Shown here one piece after another: positions 1 to 6,940 of a stretch of 12,071 nt of DNA. Under the pieces are notes generated by a model. The model saw nothing but the letters and a program-made list of their open reading frames with translations. It was not told where the DNA came from and searched no databases. The stretch covers positions 1 to 12,071 of the forward strand of contig CAOMHR010000037.1 of NCBI GenBank assembly GCA_948482865.1, read 5' to 3'. The DNA is from Christensenellaceae bacterium. GTDB taxonomy: Bacteria > Bacillota > Clostridia > Christensenellales > Borkfalkiaceae. The stretch's first letter is position 1, and each line of letters begins with the position of its first letter. Made by a program: the position numbers and the translations under genes.

Positions 1-1144
1 CGTGCGGATATTTGTACTTCTTACTTGCTTCGGTATGGTTTTTCAAATATTCGGGAATTCTGTCGTCGGGATGATTTTTGGCGTCGTCCATTGCCATTCC
101 CATTGCAACGACAACGCGGTTAGTCTTAGGCGCTTCACACACTTCTATAATAGCCTGCGTCAATGCAAGATTACCTTCCGGCATACCCAAGTTGTTCAGC
201 ACAAACAAGGCGTTACAGGCAGTATTCAAAGCCTTTGCCGAACAGCAGTCTTCACTTGCGTGCGCTATCGTTCTTCTCGCTAAAAGCTGGGGCTCGCAAC
301 CCGCTTCAATCAATCTGTTTGCATAATACAGCGCAGCCGTTTTATCGCTTCCGCGGAGACTTTTACAGAACGCACTCAATATATGATAGAAGTTGTCGTC
401 GTTTAAACTCAGCGCTTTTTTCTGCAAGCATTCCGCAGCAATCTCTTTCGTTATAACTATTGTTCCGTCCGCGCTTATCGGGGTCGTCAATGAACCTATT
501 TCAAGTCCGTTTAACGCACTGCGGACGTCCCCGCCGCAAGCCGTTGCAAAGTAAGTCAATGCTTCATCGTCAATCCTGACATTAAAATCCTTTAATCCGT
601 TGGGCGCGTCTATCGCTCTTTTCAAAGCCTTTTTAATATCTTCAATGTTTACCTGCTTAAACTCAAACAACGTACAGCGGCTTACTATTGCGCGGGTCAT
701 ACTGTAATTGGGCGACTCCGTAGTAGAACCTATCAAAACAACCTGTCCCGATTCCAGTACAGCCAAAAGCGAGTCGCTCTGGGCTTTACTCCATCTGTGA
801 CATTCGTCCAGAAGCAGGTAAGTTTTCCTGCCGTACATTTCAAAAGTTTTTTTCGCTTCTTCGATAACAACCTTAACGTCTGCCACGCCGTTTGAAATCG
901 CGTTCAGCATAGCAAAATTGCCGCCGGTCGTTTCGGCGATAATTCTTGCAAGCGTCGTCTTGCCCGTTCCCGGCGGACCGTAGAAAATACAGCTCGGCAC
1001 TTTTTTTGCCTGAATTAAACGGCGAAGCAGTTTCCCTTCCCCGATAATATGTTGCTGTCCTACAAAATCGTCCAGACTTGCAGGACGCATTTTTTCCGCT
1101 AACGGTTTGCGGTCGTTATATAAATCAGAAAATAAATTATCCAT
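1..1144 (-). CDS. rarA: Replication-associated recombination protein A (AAA+ ATPase), 3' end cut by window edge
   Basis: RarA/MgsA/WHIP-family clamp-loader-like AAA+ ATPase, which acts in the cytoplasm at stalled replication forks. 381 codons are visible. The reading frame opens with MDNLFSDLY at 1144 and stays open to the left edge, where it reads KYKYPH, a typical near-C-terminal motif of the family, so about 50-60 residues should lie outside. Visible motifs: the KMRP/VGQQH entry segment (residues 18-32), Walker A GPPGTGKT (56-63), Walker B LLLDECH (110-116), sensor 1 GSTTES (139-144) and the SRC arginine-finger segment (155-157). The DECHRWSKAQSD stretch departs from the usual DEIHRFNKAQQD, with Cys and Trp replacing Ile/Val and Phe. 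It sits 57 nt downstream of the patatin-like gene on the same strand and is probably cotranscribed with it. A weak AAAAGAG purine run precedes the start. Family assignment is secure; only the far C-terminus is unseen. Confidence 0.95.
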   Translation of the reverse strand, partial: MDNLFSDLYNDRKPLAEKMRPASLDDFVGQQHIIGEGKLLRRLIQAKKVPSCIFYGPPGTGKTTLARIIAETTGGNFAMLNAISNGVADVKVVIEEAKKTFEMYGRKTYLLLDECHRWSKAQSDSLLAVLESGQVVLIGSTTESPNYSMTRAIVSRCTLFEFKQVNIEDIKKALKRAIDAPNGLKDFNVRIDDEALTYFATACGGDVRSALNGLEIGSLTTPISADGTIVITKEIAAECLQKKALSLNDDNFYHILSAFCKSLRGSDKTAALYYANRLIEAGCEPQLLARRTIAHASEDCCSAKALNTACNALFVLNNLGMPEGNLALTQAIIEVCEAPKTNRVVVAMGMAMDDAKNHPDDRIPEYLKNHTEASKKYKYPH

Positions 1145-1201
1145 CTCTTTTACTTCTTATGTGCAACAGCTTCGCTGCCGTTCAAATCGAATAAATACAT
1201 T

Positions 1202-1993
1202 TTATTTCAAAAGTTCTTTTATCTTTTGAACGTTCTTTTTGCCAAGGTCGTAACCTTCGTCGTAAATCCTTTCCAAATCCTTTACCTGATATGCGGTTAC
1301 GCCCTTTAACTCGGGTTCTAACCACAGGTTGTAAACGTCTTTGTCGCGCTCTTTTAAAACGGACGAATTATGCCAGTCCATTACGTCGAACACGCGCAAA
1401 AGCATACTTACTATATTGTTAAGTTTTTCAACCGGCTCGGAAGTGTTAATCAGAGCGTCGACCGCAACAACCACGTCCGCGCCCATTTCCTTTACGAGCT
1501 GGAAAGGCACGCGGCAAAGGCAGCCGCCGTCCACAAGAAGTTTATCTTCAAACTTAACGGGGCGGAACACTCCCGGTATCGTGCTTGAAGACTGTATTGC
1601 AAGCGCCGCGTCGCCCTTATCGAATACGTGAAGTTTACCCGAAAGCAAATCCGTTGCGACGCATTTGAAAGGTATGGGGAACTTTTCTATATTTTCGACT
1701 TTCAGATTTTCGGCAAGTAAATCGTAAATCTTTTTGCTTCTCAAAAGCGCCATTTTGGTAATCGCCACGGGCGAAAAATCAAACAGGTCAAAAAATTTAA
1801 GGCTTAAAAACGCGTCGCGTATTTCTTTTGCGGAAAGTCCGCTCGCGTAACTGCCGCCGACCACCGAACCCATCGAACAGCCCGTTATATAGTCGGGACG
1901 GATACCCGCTTCGTCCAATGCCGCCAGAAAACCCGCGTGTACGATACCGCGCGCGCCGCCGCTGCCGAGAGCAAGTCCCAAAGTTTTACTCAT
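1202..1993 (-). CDS. Patatin-like phospholipase, RssA type
   Basis: Predicted serine acyl hydrolase of the bacterial patatin family (RssA/YlbK-like, about 260-300 residues; here 263). The catalytic dyad is visible: nucleophile Ser40 in GCSMG (38-42) and Asp155 in DGG (155-157). The glycine-rich oxyanion-hole loop GSGGARG is at 10-16. No signal peptide or clear membrane segment is seen, so it is probably cytoplasmic or loosely membrane-associated. Its natural lipid substrate cannot be read from sequence. The start is well supported by AAAGGAGT at 2001-2008, 7 nt upstream of the ATG. It is divergent from the YlbJ-like gene and followed after 57 nt by rarA. Such proteins are often just called NTE/patatin family; I am confident of the fold and family, not of the physiological role. 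Confidence 0.88.
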   Translation of the reverse strand: MSKTLGLALGSGGARGIVHAGFLAALDEAGIRPDYITGCSMGSVVGGSYASGLSAKEIRDAFLSLKFFDLFDFSPVAITKMALLRSKKIYDLLAENLKVENIEKFPIPFKCVATDLLSGKLHVFDKGDAALAIQSSSTIPGVFRPVKFEDKLLVDGGCLCRVPFQLVKEMGADVVVAVDALINTSEPVEKLNNIVSMLLRVFDVMDWHNSSVLKERDKDVYNLWLEPELKGVTAYQVKDLERIYDEGYDLGKKNVQKIKELLK

Positions 1994-2026
1994 ATTAACA
2001 ACTCCTTTTAAATAATTTTATAGTGA
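1994..2026 (-). promoter_or_regulatory. 33-bp divergent spacer with RBS and possible -10 for the patatin-like gene
   Basis: Only 33 bp separate the two divergent start codons. On the minus strand it holds the Shine-Dalgarno AAAGGAGT (2001-2008) and an A/T-rich TATAAAAT (2015-2022) usable as a -10 box, but the -35 would fall inside the YlbJ-like gene and is poor. On the plus strand TTAACA (1995-2000) and TATAGT (2019-2024) are 18 bp apart, but they would start transcription a few bases past the annotated ATG of the YlbJ-like gene. Promoter assignment is therefore tentative for both genes; the RBS is clear. Confidence 0.35.
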
Positions 2027-2974
2027 ATGAAAATTTTTAAAATTATCGGCTGGACAATCTTAAGCTGCGCGCTTGTATTTATGGCGGGCGCTTTCACGAT
2101 ATACCCCGAACGCTATATAAACTGTTGCTTTAAAGGGTTTGCGCTGTGGGCGGAATGCGTTGCGCCGTCGCTGTTCCCCTTTATGGTGATAACGCTTATT
2201 TTCATCAAGACGGGCATTGCCGAAAAAGCCGCCTTGCCGCTTAAAAAAGTTACGGGATTTTTCGGACTGCCGCCGGCTGCCGCCGTATGCTTTATTATGA
2301 GCATATTTTCAGGCTATCCCGCAGGTTCGCGCGCGGTAGCCGAGTTTTACGACAGCGGAGCCGTAAACGAGCGCGACTGCAAAAAACTTTCCGCGCTGTG
2401 TTCGACGAGCGGACCACTGTTCATTATAGGCAGCGTTGGCGTCAAAATGCTTGACGACAAATCCGCCGGCTGGAAAATTCTTTTAGCACACTTAACTTCC
2501 GTATTAGTTATTGCACTTATTTTGTGTCTTATATCAAGAAAGGGTAAAAAACGCGAGTACCGCCGCTCAGCGCAGGATAAAAACGTTTTGTACAACTCTT
2601 TCTACGGTTCGGTAATCTCCGTTTGCGTAGCGGGCGGATTTATCGCCTTCTTCTGCGTTGCGGGACAGATTGCGCACGACTTCAATATACTTCTGCCGCT
2701 TGAAAAACTTCTGGGACTGTTCCTTGACGAAGCCGCCGCGTCCGCCGTGTGCAGCGGACTGATTGAAGCCACTTCCGGCTGCCGCGCGTTATCGGCTACG
2801 GGCGCAAAACTCACCCTGCCGCTTGCGGGATTTTTAATAACTTTCGGCGGACTTTCCATACTGTTGCAACAGCTTTGCTACCTTGTAAAAGCCAAGATAA
2901 ATCCGCTGAAATTCATTGCCGTAAAATTTGTGCAGGGGCTGGGCTGTTTTGCAATTTTACTGCTCTTTCAGTAA
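2027..2974 (+). CDS. ylbJ: YlbJ-like sporulation integral membrane protein (nucleoside-recognition-type)
   Basis: Polytopic membrane protein of 315 residues matching the YlbJ family, which is needed for sporulation in Bacillus; the transported or recognised ligand is not established. Family signatures in order: PSLFPFMV (47-54), SGYPAGSRAVAE (95-106), STSGPLFIIGSVGV (126-139), GLIEATSGC (244-252) and FGGLSILLQ (273-281). Hydrophobic segments are spread along the whole chain, with a basic cytoplasmic loop around 170-185. It is somewhat shorter than the roughly 400 residues usual for Bacillus YlbJ, mainly at the C-terminus. The start has no good ribosome binding site. A later in-frame ATG at residue 19 would cut into the first membrane segment, so the first ATG is preferred. 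The 3' end overlaps pheA tail to tail by 7 bp. No other sporulation gene lies next to it. Confidence 0.8.
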   Translation: MKIFKIIGWTILSCALVFMAGAFTIYPERYINCCFKGFALWAECVAPSLFPFMVITLIFIKTGIAEKAALPLKKVTGFFGLPPAAAVCFIMSIFSGYPAGSRAVAEFYDSGAVNERDCKKLSALCSTSGPLFIIGSVGVKMLDDKSAGWKILLAHLTSVLVIALILCLISRKGKKREYRRSAQDKNVLYNSFYGSVISVCVAGGFIAFFCVAGQIAHDFNILLPLEKLLGLFLDEAAASAVCSGLIEATSGCRALSATGAKLTLPLAGFLITFGGLSILLQQLCYLVKAKINPLKFIAVKFVQGLGCFAILLLFQ

Positions 2975-2980
2975 CAGCCC
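2941..2980. terminator. Inverted repeat across the convergent ylbJ/pheA ends, possible terminator
   Basis: The arms GGGCTGTT (2941-2948) and AACAGCCC (2973-2980) are perfectly complementary, with an inner ACTG (2959-2962)/CAGT (2969-2972) that stacks directly on the 3' arm. The structure straddles both stop codons. In the plus direction it is followed by AAAATTTT and not by a clean T-run, so it is a weak intrinsic terminator at best. With no intergenic space available, it is the only candidate for ending the two convergent transcripts. Confidence 0.4.
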
Positions 2981-3759
2981 AAAATTTTAAATGATTTCGA
3001 AAGGTCCTGCATCTGCTTCAACGCAAGGCGTATTTGCGGCGAAGAATAATCGCCTTCAATCTCTATAAAAAACGCGTACTCGTCGGGCGCGTCCTTTACG
3101 GGGCGCGACTCGATTTTCGTCATATTTATGCCGTGTTCTTTTACCGGCTGCAAAACCGCAACCAACGCGCCGCAGACGTTTTTACAGGTCAGCGAAAAAT
3201 ATATTTTTTGCGATTTCGCATTACCGTCCACGTTTCCGCGGCGGACGAGTAAAAAGTGAGTGACGTTGTTGCTTTCGTCGGAAATATTTTTATCGGAAAG
3301 TTCAACCCCTTCCTTTTTAACGTGCGAGCCAACAATGCAGGCGTCGCCGCAAGATTTCAGCATTTCAAGGCTTGCCGCCGTGGATTGCGTTGCAATCAGT
3401 TTTGCCGCGGGGAAATTTTTCAAGAGATATTTACCGCACTGTTCAAGCGCCTGCGAATGTGAATAAACGCGCTTTATATCTTCGGTTTTGCAGCCTTTTA
3501 AAGTTGCAAGCCTGTGGTCAATTCGCACGGCGCAGCGCTCTACCGCGCAAACGTTGCGGCTGTTCAGAAGGTCCATATTCTGGGCGACGCCGCCGTTCAG
3601 ACTGTTCTCTATCGGTAAAACTATTTCATCCACGCAACCCGATTCAAGGGCCTGCATTGCAAGCGGAAAACTTTGGTACGCCTTTAATTCGCCCTGCGGG
3701 CGCAATTTTTTTGCGGCGAGATAGGAATAACTTCCTTCAGGTCCCAGATAGCCCGTCAT
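2968..3759 (-). CDS. pheA: Prephenate dehydratase
   Basis: Monofunctional prephenate dehydratase (263 residues) converting prephenate to phenylpyruvate, the committed step to phenylalanine, in the cytoplasm. The catalytic domain shows GPEGSYS (6-12), PIENSLNGGV (49-58), SHSQAL (100-105), QSTAAS (125-130) and NVTHFLLV (165-172). Thr167 is the family's catalytic threonine; the following residue is His where most members have Arg (TRF). A C-terminal ACT domain with GAL (197-199) and ESRP (217-220) carries the phenylalanine-binding motifs, so feedback inhibition by phenylalanine is expected. No chorismate mutase domain is fused. It is the last gene of the operon, starting 1 nt after the aroF stop, with its GGAG RBS inside the aroF end. 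Its stop codon overlaps the convergent ylbJ-like gene. Confidence 0.95.
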   Translation of the reverse strand: MTGYLGPEGSYSYLAAKKLRPQGELKAYQSFPLAMQALESGCVDEIVLPIENSLNGGVAQNMDLLNSRNVCAVERCAVRIDHRLATLKGCKTEDIKRVYSHSQALEQCGKYLLKNFPAAKLIATQSTAASLEMLKSCGDACIVGSHVKKEGVELSDKNISDESNNVTHFLLVRRGNVDGNAKSQKIYFSLTCKNVCGALVAVLQPVKEHGINMTKIESRPVKDAPDEYAFFIEIEGDYSSPQIRLALKQMQDLSKSFKILGCY

Positions 3760-3760
3760 T

Positions 3761-4783
3761 TTAAATTTTCTCCGCTATGTCTAAAATAAGCCTTTCGGTA
3801 TCGCGCCAACCCAGACAGGGGTCGGTTATCGATTTTCCATAAACCTTATCTTCGGGCTGGTTTCCTTCTTCTATAAAACTTTCAATCATAAAGCCCTTAA
3901 CGTATTTTTTGAAATCGTTGTCGTACAGCCTGTTCTGCATAACTTCTTCGCAGATACGTATCTGCTGTTTGAATTTTTTACTGCTGTTAGAGTGGTTTGC
4001 GTCTATTATAATGGCGGGATTTTTAAGCCCCGATTTTGCGTATCCTTCTATAACCTGCATAACCGTTTCGTAGTGGAAATTGGGTATGTCGTTGCCGTAA
4101 CCGTCCACCGCGCCGCGCAGTATGGCGTGCGCCAGCGGGTTGCCGTCCGTTGCAACCTGCCAGCCGTTCAGCTTGAACACCTGTCCCGACTGCGCCGCGT
4201 ATATCGAATTGAGCATTACGGGGATAGATCCGCTCATAGGATTTTTTACGCCGACAGGCACGTCTATCCCGCTTGCCACAAGGCGGTGAAGCTGGTTTTC
4301 GCTGCTCCTTGCGCCCACGGCGATATATGAAAGCAGGTCGTCCACATAGTGAATGTTGGCGGGATAAAGCATTTCGTCCGCGGCGGAAAGTCCGCTCGCT
4401 TCAATGGCTTTTATATTAAGCTCGCGTATGGCGAAAATGCCCTTTAAAATATCTTCCGATTTTGTGGGGTCGGGCTGGGAAAACATACCCTTGTAACCAA
4501 CCCCGCGAGTGCGCGGTTTGTTGGTGTAAATTCTGGGTACCAGCACCAGCTTGTCCCCGACTGAAGCGTTCAATTTTCCGAGCCTTTCAACGTAGTCGAG
4601 AACGGGCTTCTGCTCGTGCGCAGAACAGGGTCCCACTATCATAACCATTTTTCCGCTCTTGCCAGAAATTACGTCTGAAACTTCCCTGTCGCGCTCAGCC
4701 TTGATTTTTTTAAGGCTTTCGGGCAGGGGCATTTCCTTTACAAGAACTTCTGGGTCGGGAATTTTTATCTGTTTTTTAAACAT
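3761..4783 (-). CDS. aroF: 3-deoxy-7-phosphoheptulonate (DAHP) synthase, type I
   Basis: Class I DAHP synthase of the AroF/G/H (type I-alpha) kind, joining phosphoenolpyruvate and erythrose-4-phosphate at the entry of the shikimate pathway. With the chosen start it has 340 residues, close to the usual 350. Motifs: GPCSAH (51-56, metal ligand Cys53), YTNKPRTRGVGYKG (86-99), GARSSENQLHR (157-167), VGVKN (177-181), DANHSNS (261-267, His264), MIESFIEEGNQ (299-309, Glu301) and ITDPCLGWRDTE (319-330, Asp321). I place the start at 4783 and not at the upstream ATG at 4807. MFKKQI follows a good GGAG 7 nt away, while the longer form would add eight atypical residues encoded inside coaD. It overlaps coaD by 8 nt and lies 1 nt before pheA, so the first enzyme of the pathway and the phenylalanine branch enzyme are co-expressed. 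Which aromatic amino acid inhibits it cannot be told. Confidence 0.95.
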   Translation of the reverse strand: MFKKQIKIPDPEVLVKEMPLPESLKKIKAERDREVSDVISGKSGKMVMIVGPCSAHEQKPVLDYVERLGKLNASVGDKLVLVPRIYTNKPRTRGVGYKGMFSQPDPTKSEDILKGIFAIRELNIKAIEASGLSAADEMLYPANIHYVDDLLSYIAVGARSSENQLHRLVASGIDVPVGVKNPMSGSIPVMLNSIYAAQSGQVFKLNGWQVATDGNPLAHAILRGAVDGYGNDIPNFHYETVMQVIEGYAKSGLKNPAIIIDANHSNSSKKFKQQIRICEEVMQNRLYDNDFKKYVKGFMIESFIEEGNQPEDKVYGKSITDPCLGWRDTERLILDIAEKI

Positions 4784-5264
4784 CTTTACTCTCCAGCAGC
4801 GAAACAAAATCGCCGAGTATTTCTTTGGGGATATAATCCGAAAAATCTTTTTTGAACTTTATAAAATTTTTCACAAGCGACGAACTTACTTCCACGTTTT
4901 GCTTGTCCGACGGCAAATAGACTGTAACCATATCGTTTTTCAGTTTCTGGCTTGCAAAACGGTCGCGGTTTTCGTATTCCAAATCAGCGCAGTCGCGTAT
5001 GCCGCGCACGTAAAACACCGTGTTTTCGCTTTCAAGCAAATCGACCGCCGCACCGTCGAAAGTTATTACTTTAACGCGGCTGTCGCCTTCGTATAGCTTT
5101 TTTAAAAGCCGCGCCCTTTCGCTCTCTTCAAGCAGACAAGCCTTTTGCGGGTTTACCATTACGGCAACGGTCACTTTATCGAAAATTTTAAGGCAGTCGT
5201 CTATTATTTTTTTATGCCCTGTTGTGGGCGGGTCGAAACTGCCGGCAAACACACACTTTTTCAT
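4776..5264 (-). CDS. coaD: Phosphopantetheine adenylyltransferase
   Basis: CoaD (PPAT, 162 residues, family length about 160) transfers AMP from ATP to 4'-phosphopantetheine, giving dephospho-CoA, the penultimate step of coenzyme A synthesis. The nucleotidyltransferase signature GSFDPPTTGH covers residues 8-17, with the catalytic His of the T/HxGH motif at 17. YVRGIRDCADLEYE (85-98) and SSSLVK (127-132, ISSTxxR-like) follow in the expected positions. The ATG overlaps the rsmD stop by one base (TGATG), a translational-coupling arrangement; rsmD-coaD adjacency is common in bacteria and supports both calls. Its 3' end overlaps aroF by 8 nt. Confidence 0.95.
   Translation of the reverse strand: MKKCVFAGSFDPPTTGHKKIIDDCLKIFDKVTVAVMVNPQKACLLEESERARLLKKLYEGDSRVKVITFDGAAVDLLESENTVFYVRGIRDCADLEYENRDRFASQKLKNDMVTVYLPSDKQNVEVSSSLVKNFIKFKKDFSDYIPKEILGDFVSLLESKDV
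4791..4794 (-). promoter_or_regulatory. Ribosome binding site deciding the aroF start
   Basis: GGAG lies 7 nt upstream of the ATG at 4783, inside the last codons of coaD. It supports the shorter aroF reading frame over the upstream in-frame ATG at 4807, which has no comparable site. Confidence 0.75.
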
Positions 5265-5803
5265 CAGTCACCTTCAACGGCAAAAAACGAGAGATACGTC
5301 TTCCCGTACTTGCGCTCGTCAAACATTTCAAGACCGTGAATTTCGCCTTCAAAGGCGCGGTCGCGCTCGTAAACCGCAATACCGCCGTATTTCAGCTTGT
5401 CGTCGCGGGAAATTATTTTCAACGCTTCGATACCCGCGTCCGAAGCGTAAGGCGGGTCTATAAAAATCAGGTCGAAGTCTTCAACCCTTGCAAGGCAACG
5501 CTTAAAATCGAGCGCGGTTACGGTATACTTATCCCTGCCGTCCAGCTTTGCCGCGTTCTTTTTTAAAACCGCTATGCTGTCCTTTGAAAGGTCGTTGAAA
5601 TGCACGCTCTTTGCGCCGCGGGACAGGCACTCTATTCCGAGATTGCCGCTGCCGCAAAACAAATCAAGAACTTCCGCGCCCGCTATATGCGGCGAAAGAA
5701 TATTGAAAAGACTTTCCTTTACCCTGTCCGCGGTGGGGCGGATTTCCGCGCCCTTGAATTCCGCAAGATTCAGACCCCTGTATTTGCCTGAAATTACTCT
5801 CAT
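5264..5803 (-). CDS. rsmD: 16S rRNA (guanine(966)-N(2))-methyltransferase RsmD
   Basis: S-adenosylmethionine-dependent methyltransferase (179 residues) that modifies G966 (E. coli numbering) of 16S rRNA during 30S assembly. Visible: the MRVISGKYRG start, RPTADRVKESLFN (22-34), SAM-binding motif I LDLFCGSGNLG (46-56) and the catalytic DPPY of N2/N6-methyltransferases (116-119). The order of the motifs and the length are typical. The start overlaps the stop of the upstream membrane-protein gene by 4 nt (ATGA), and the stop overlaps the coaD start by 1 nt. The assignment rests on the N-terminal RPT-DRVKE signature and on the rsmD-coaD pairing. Confidence 0.95.
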   Translation of the reverse strand: MRVISGKYRGLNLAEFKGAEIRPTADRVKESLFNILSPHIAGAEVLDLFCGSGNLGIECLSRGAKSVHFNDLSKDSIAVLKKNAAKLDGRDKYTVTALDFKRCLARVEDFDLIFIDPPYASDAGIEALKIISRDDKLKYGGIAVYERDRAFEGEIHGLEMFDERKYGKTYLSFFAVEGD

Positions 5804-6417
5804 TTATTTTTTTTACCTTTAAGCTCCTGCGCTTTCGCAATTAATAACTGTTTCTTTCTTTCCCTTCGCGCGCCCAAAAAATAAGCGATAACGTGTACCG
5901 CCACGGGCAGTACTATCCATATTAAATTCAGCCACTCGCTGACGTTCGCGCCGGAAAGGTTTATAAGTTCAAACGGATACCACGCCCAGCCGAAGGCATA
6001 CATAAGCGCAAATTCGCAGGGCTTGTTGGGCGCGGCGGCGTTTATTATCTGAAAAATAATAAAGGGTAGACAGCTTATCAAGGCTATTACAAATCCCTTG
6101 TAAACCGCGTACTCGCCCACGGCTAAAACCGCGCGCGGCTCGCTTGAACCGGCTTCACGCTTTTTATTGTTCTGCACAGTGCGCCTGTATGCTACAATGC
6201 CGTTCTGCCTGCCGAATATAATGTATGCGCCGCAGAGCAACAGTTCGCCGAAAACGAGCGCCGCAATGCTGAGACCGAGCTCTTCCGTGTAGGACGCGAA
6301 CAGAATGACCGACGCGCTGAAAACGAGTTGCAGCATAAACGGAAACGCCGCCCCCGCAAGTAAATCCTTTAGTTCGAGAAGAACCTTTTTTGTCCTTTGT
6401 TCACCATTAAGTTTCAT
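5800..6417 (-). CDS. Hypothetical four-helix membrane protein in the alr-pheA operon
   Basis: I do not recognise a family. The 205-residue product has four strong hydrophobic segments, near residues 20-42, 47-69, 107-128 and 163-183. A further aromatic, Trp/Tyr-rich stretch lies at 138-152, a basic loop at about 78-96, and a Lys/Arg-rich C-terminal tail (184-205). No catalytic motif, signal cleavage site or transporter signature is apparent. I chose the ATG at 6417 over the one at 6489: the longer form would prepend a basic segment encoded within the cyclo-ligase gene, whereas 6417 gives an 11-nt overlap like that of the preceding junction and follows an AAGGG run. It overlaps the cyclo-ligase by 11 nt and rsmD by 4 nt, so it is expressed as part of the operon. 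Function is unknown. Confidence 0.8.
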   Translation of the reverse strand: MKLNGEQRTKKVLLELKDLLAGAAFPFMLQLVFSASVILFASYTEELGLSIAALVFGELLLCGAYIIFGRQNGIVAYRRTVQNNKKREAGSSEPRAVLAVGEYAVYKGFVIALISCLPFIIFQIINAAAPNKPCEFALMYAFGWAWYPFELINLSGANVSEWLNLIWIVLPVAVHVIAYFLGARRERKKQLLIAKAQELKGKKNK

Positions 6418-6940
6418 AATAATATATACCCTTTTCGCACAAAAATAAATCCAGCGGAATATCGTGCTTTTCTTCTTCGAAAATTTCAATCTGAAAGCCG
6501 TAGCCCAGCCCGACTTTTAAGGTGCGCTTGTCCCTTAAATACCTGTCGTAAAAGCCCTTGCCGTAACCTATGCGGAAGCCGCGTCCGTTCACGGCTAAAA
6601 GCGGAATTACGGTAACGTCTATATTGCCGTTGTACGGCTTGCCAGCAGGCTCGTTTATGCCGAACGCGCCGACCGACGTTTCCCCGTACGGCACGGCGAC
6701 CATTTTATCGCCGTCCACGCGCGGCAGGTAAACCTTTTTGCCCGCGCCCAGAAGAGCCGCGATAATCCCCTTTGTATCCGCTTCGGTCGAAAACGAATTG
6801 TACACAAAAAAACTTTCGTACCGTAAAAATGCGTTTAAAAAATTATCGAGTATAGCGCCGTCTGCAAATTCGCGGCGGACGCCGCAAAAGTATTTGCGCT
6901 TTATTTTAAGTTTATAACGTATTTCGTCTTTAACGCTCAT
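6407..6940 (-). CDS. 5-formyltetrahydrofolate cyclo-ligase
   Basis: 5-FCL/methenyl-THF synthetase (known elsewhere as ygfA, yqgN, fau1 or MTHFS). It uses ATP to turn 5-formyl-THF into 5,10-methenyl-THF, returning a storage or inhibitory folate to the one-carbon pool. The product has 177 residues, usual for the family. The hallmark FRIGYGKGFYDRY (122-134) forms the ATP/folate-binding loop; VYLPRV (70-75), the INEP segment (95-98) and HDIPLD (159-164) also match. AAAGGG upstream of MSVKDE, within the end of alr, supports the start. It overlaps alr by 11 nt and the membrane-protein gene by 11 nt. Confidence 0.93.
   Translation of the reverse strand: MSVKDEIRYKLKIKRKYFCGVRREFADGAILDNFLNAFLRYESFFVYNSFSTEADTKGIIAALLGAGKKVYLPRVDGDKMVAVPYGETSVGAFGINEPAGKPYNGNIDVTVIPLLAVNGRGFRIGYGKGFYDRYLRDKRTLKVGLGYGFQIEIFEEEKHDIPLDLFLCEKGIYYYET

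Noticed and set aside
2..456. Several plus-strand open frames at the left edge
   Set aside because: They lie antisense to rarA, whose motifs and frame are unambiguous; their products are low-complexity Ser/Arg/Cys-rich with no start signals.
1150..1200. A 16-codon frame on the minus strand (starting MYLFDLNGSE) between the patatin-like gene and rarA
   Set aside because: It starts 1 nt after the upstream stop, but has no RBS of its own, no family and is too short to judge; it could be chance in a 57-nt gap.
4784..4807. Longer DAHP synthase start at 4807
   Set aside because: The added residues MFRCWRVK are atypical and encoded inside coaD; GGAG 7 nt before 4783 supports the shorter form.
6418..6489. 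Longer start for the unknown membrane protein
   Set aside because: The extra 24 residues lie within the cyclo-ligase gene in another frame and have no RBS; 6417 fits the overlap style of the operon.
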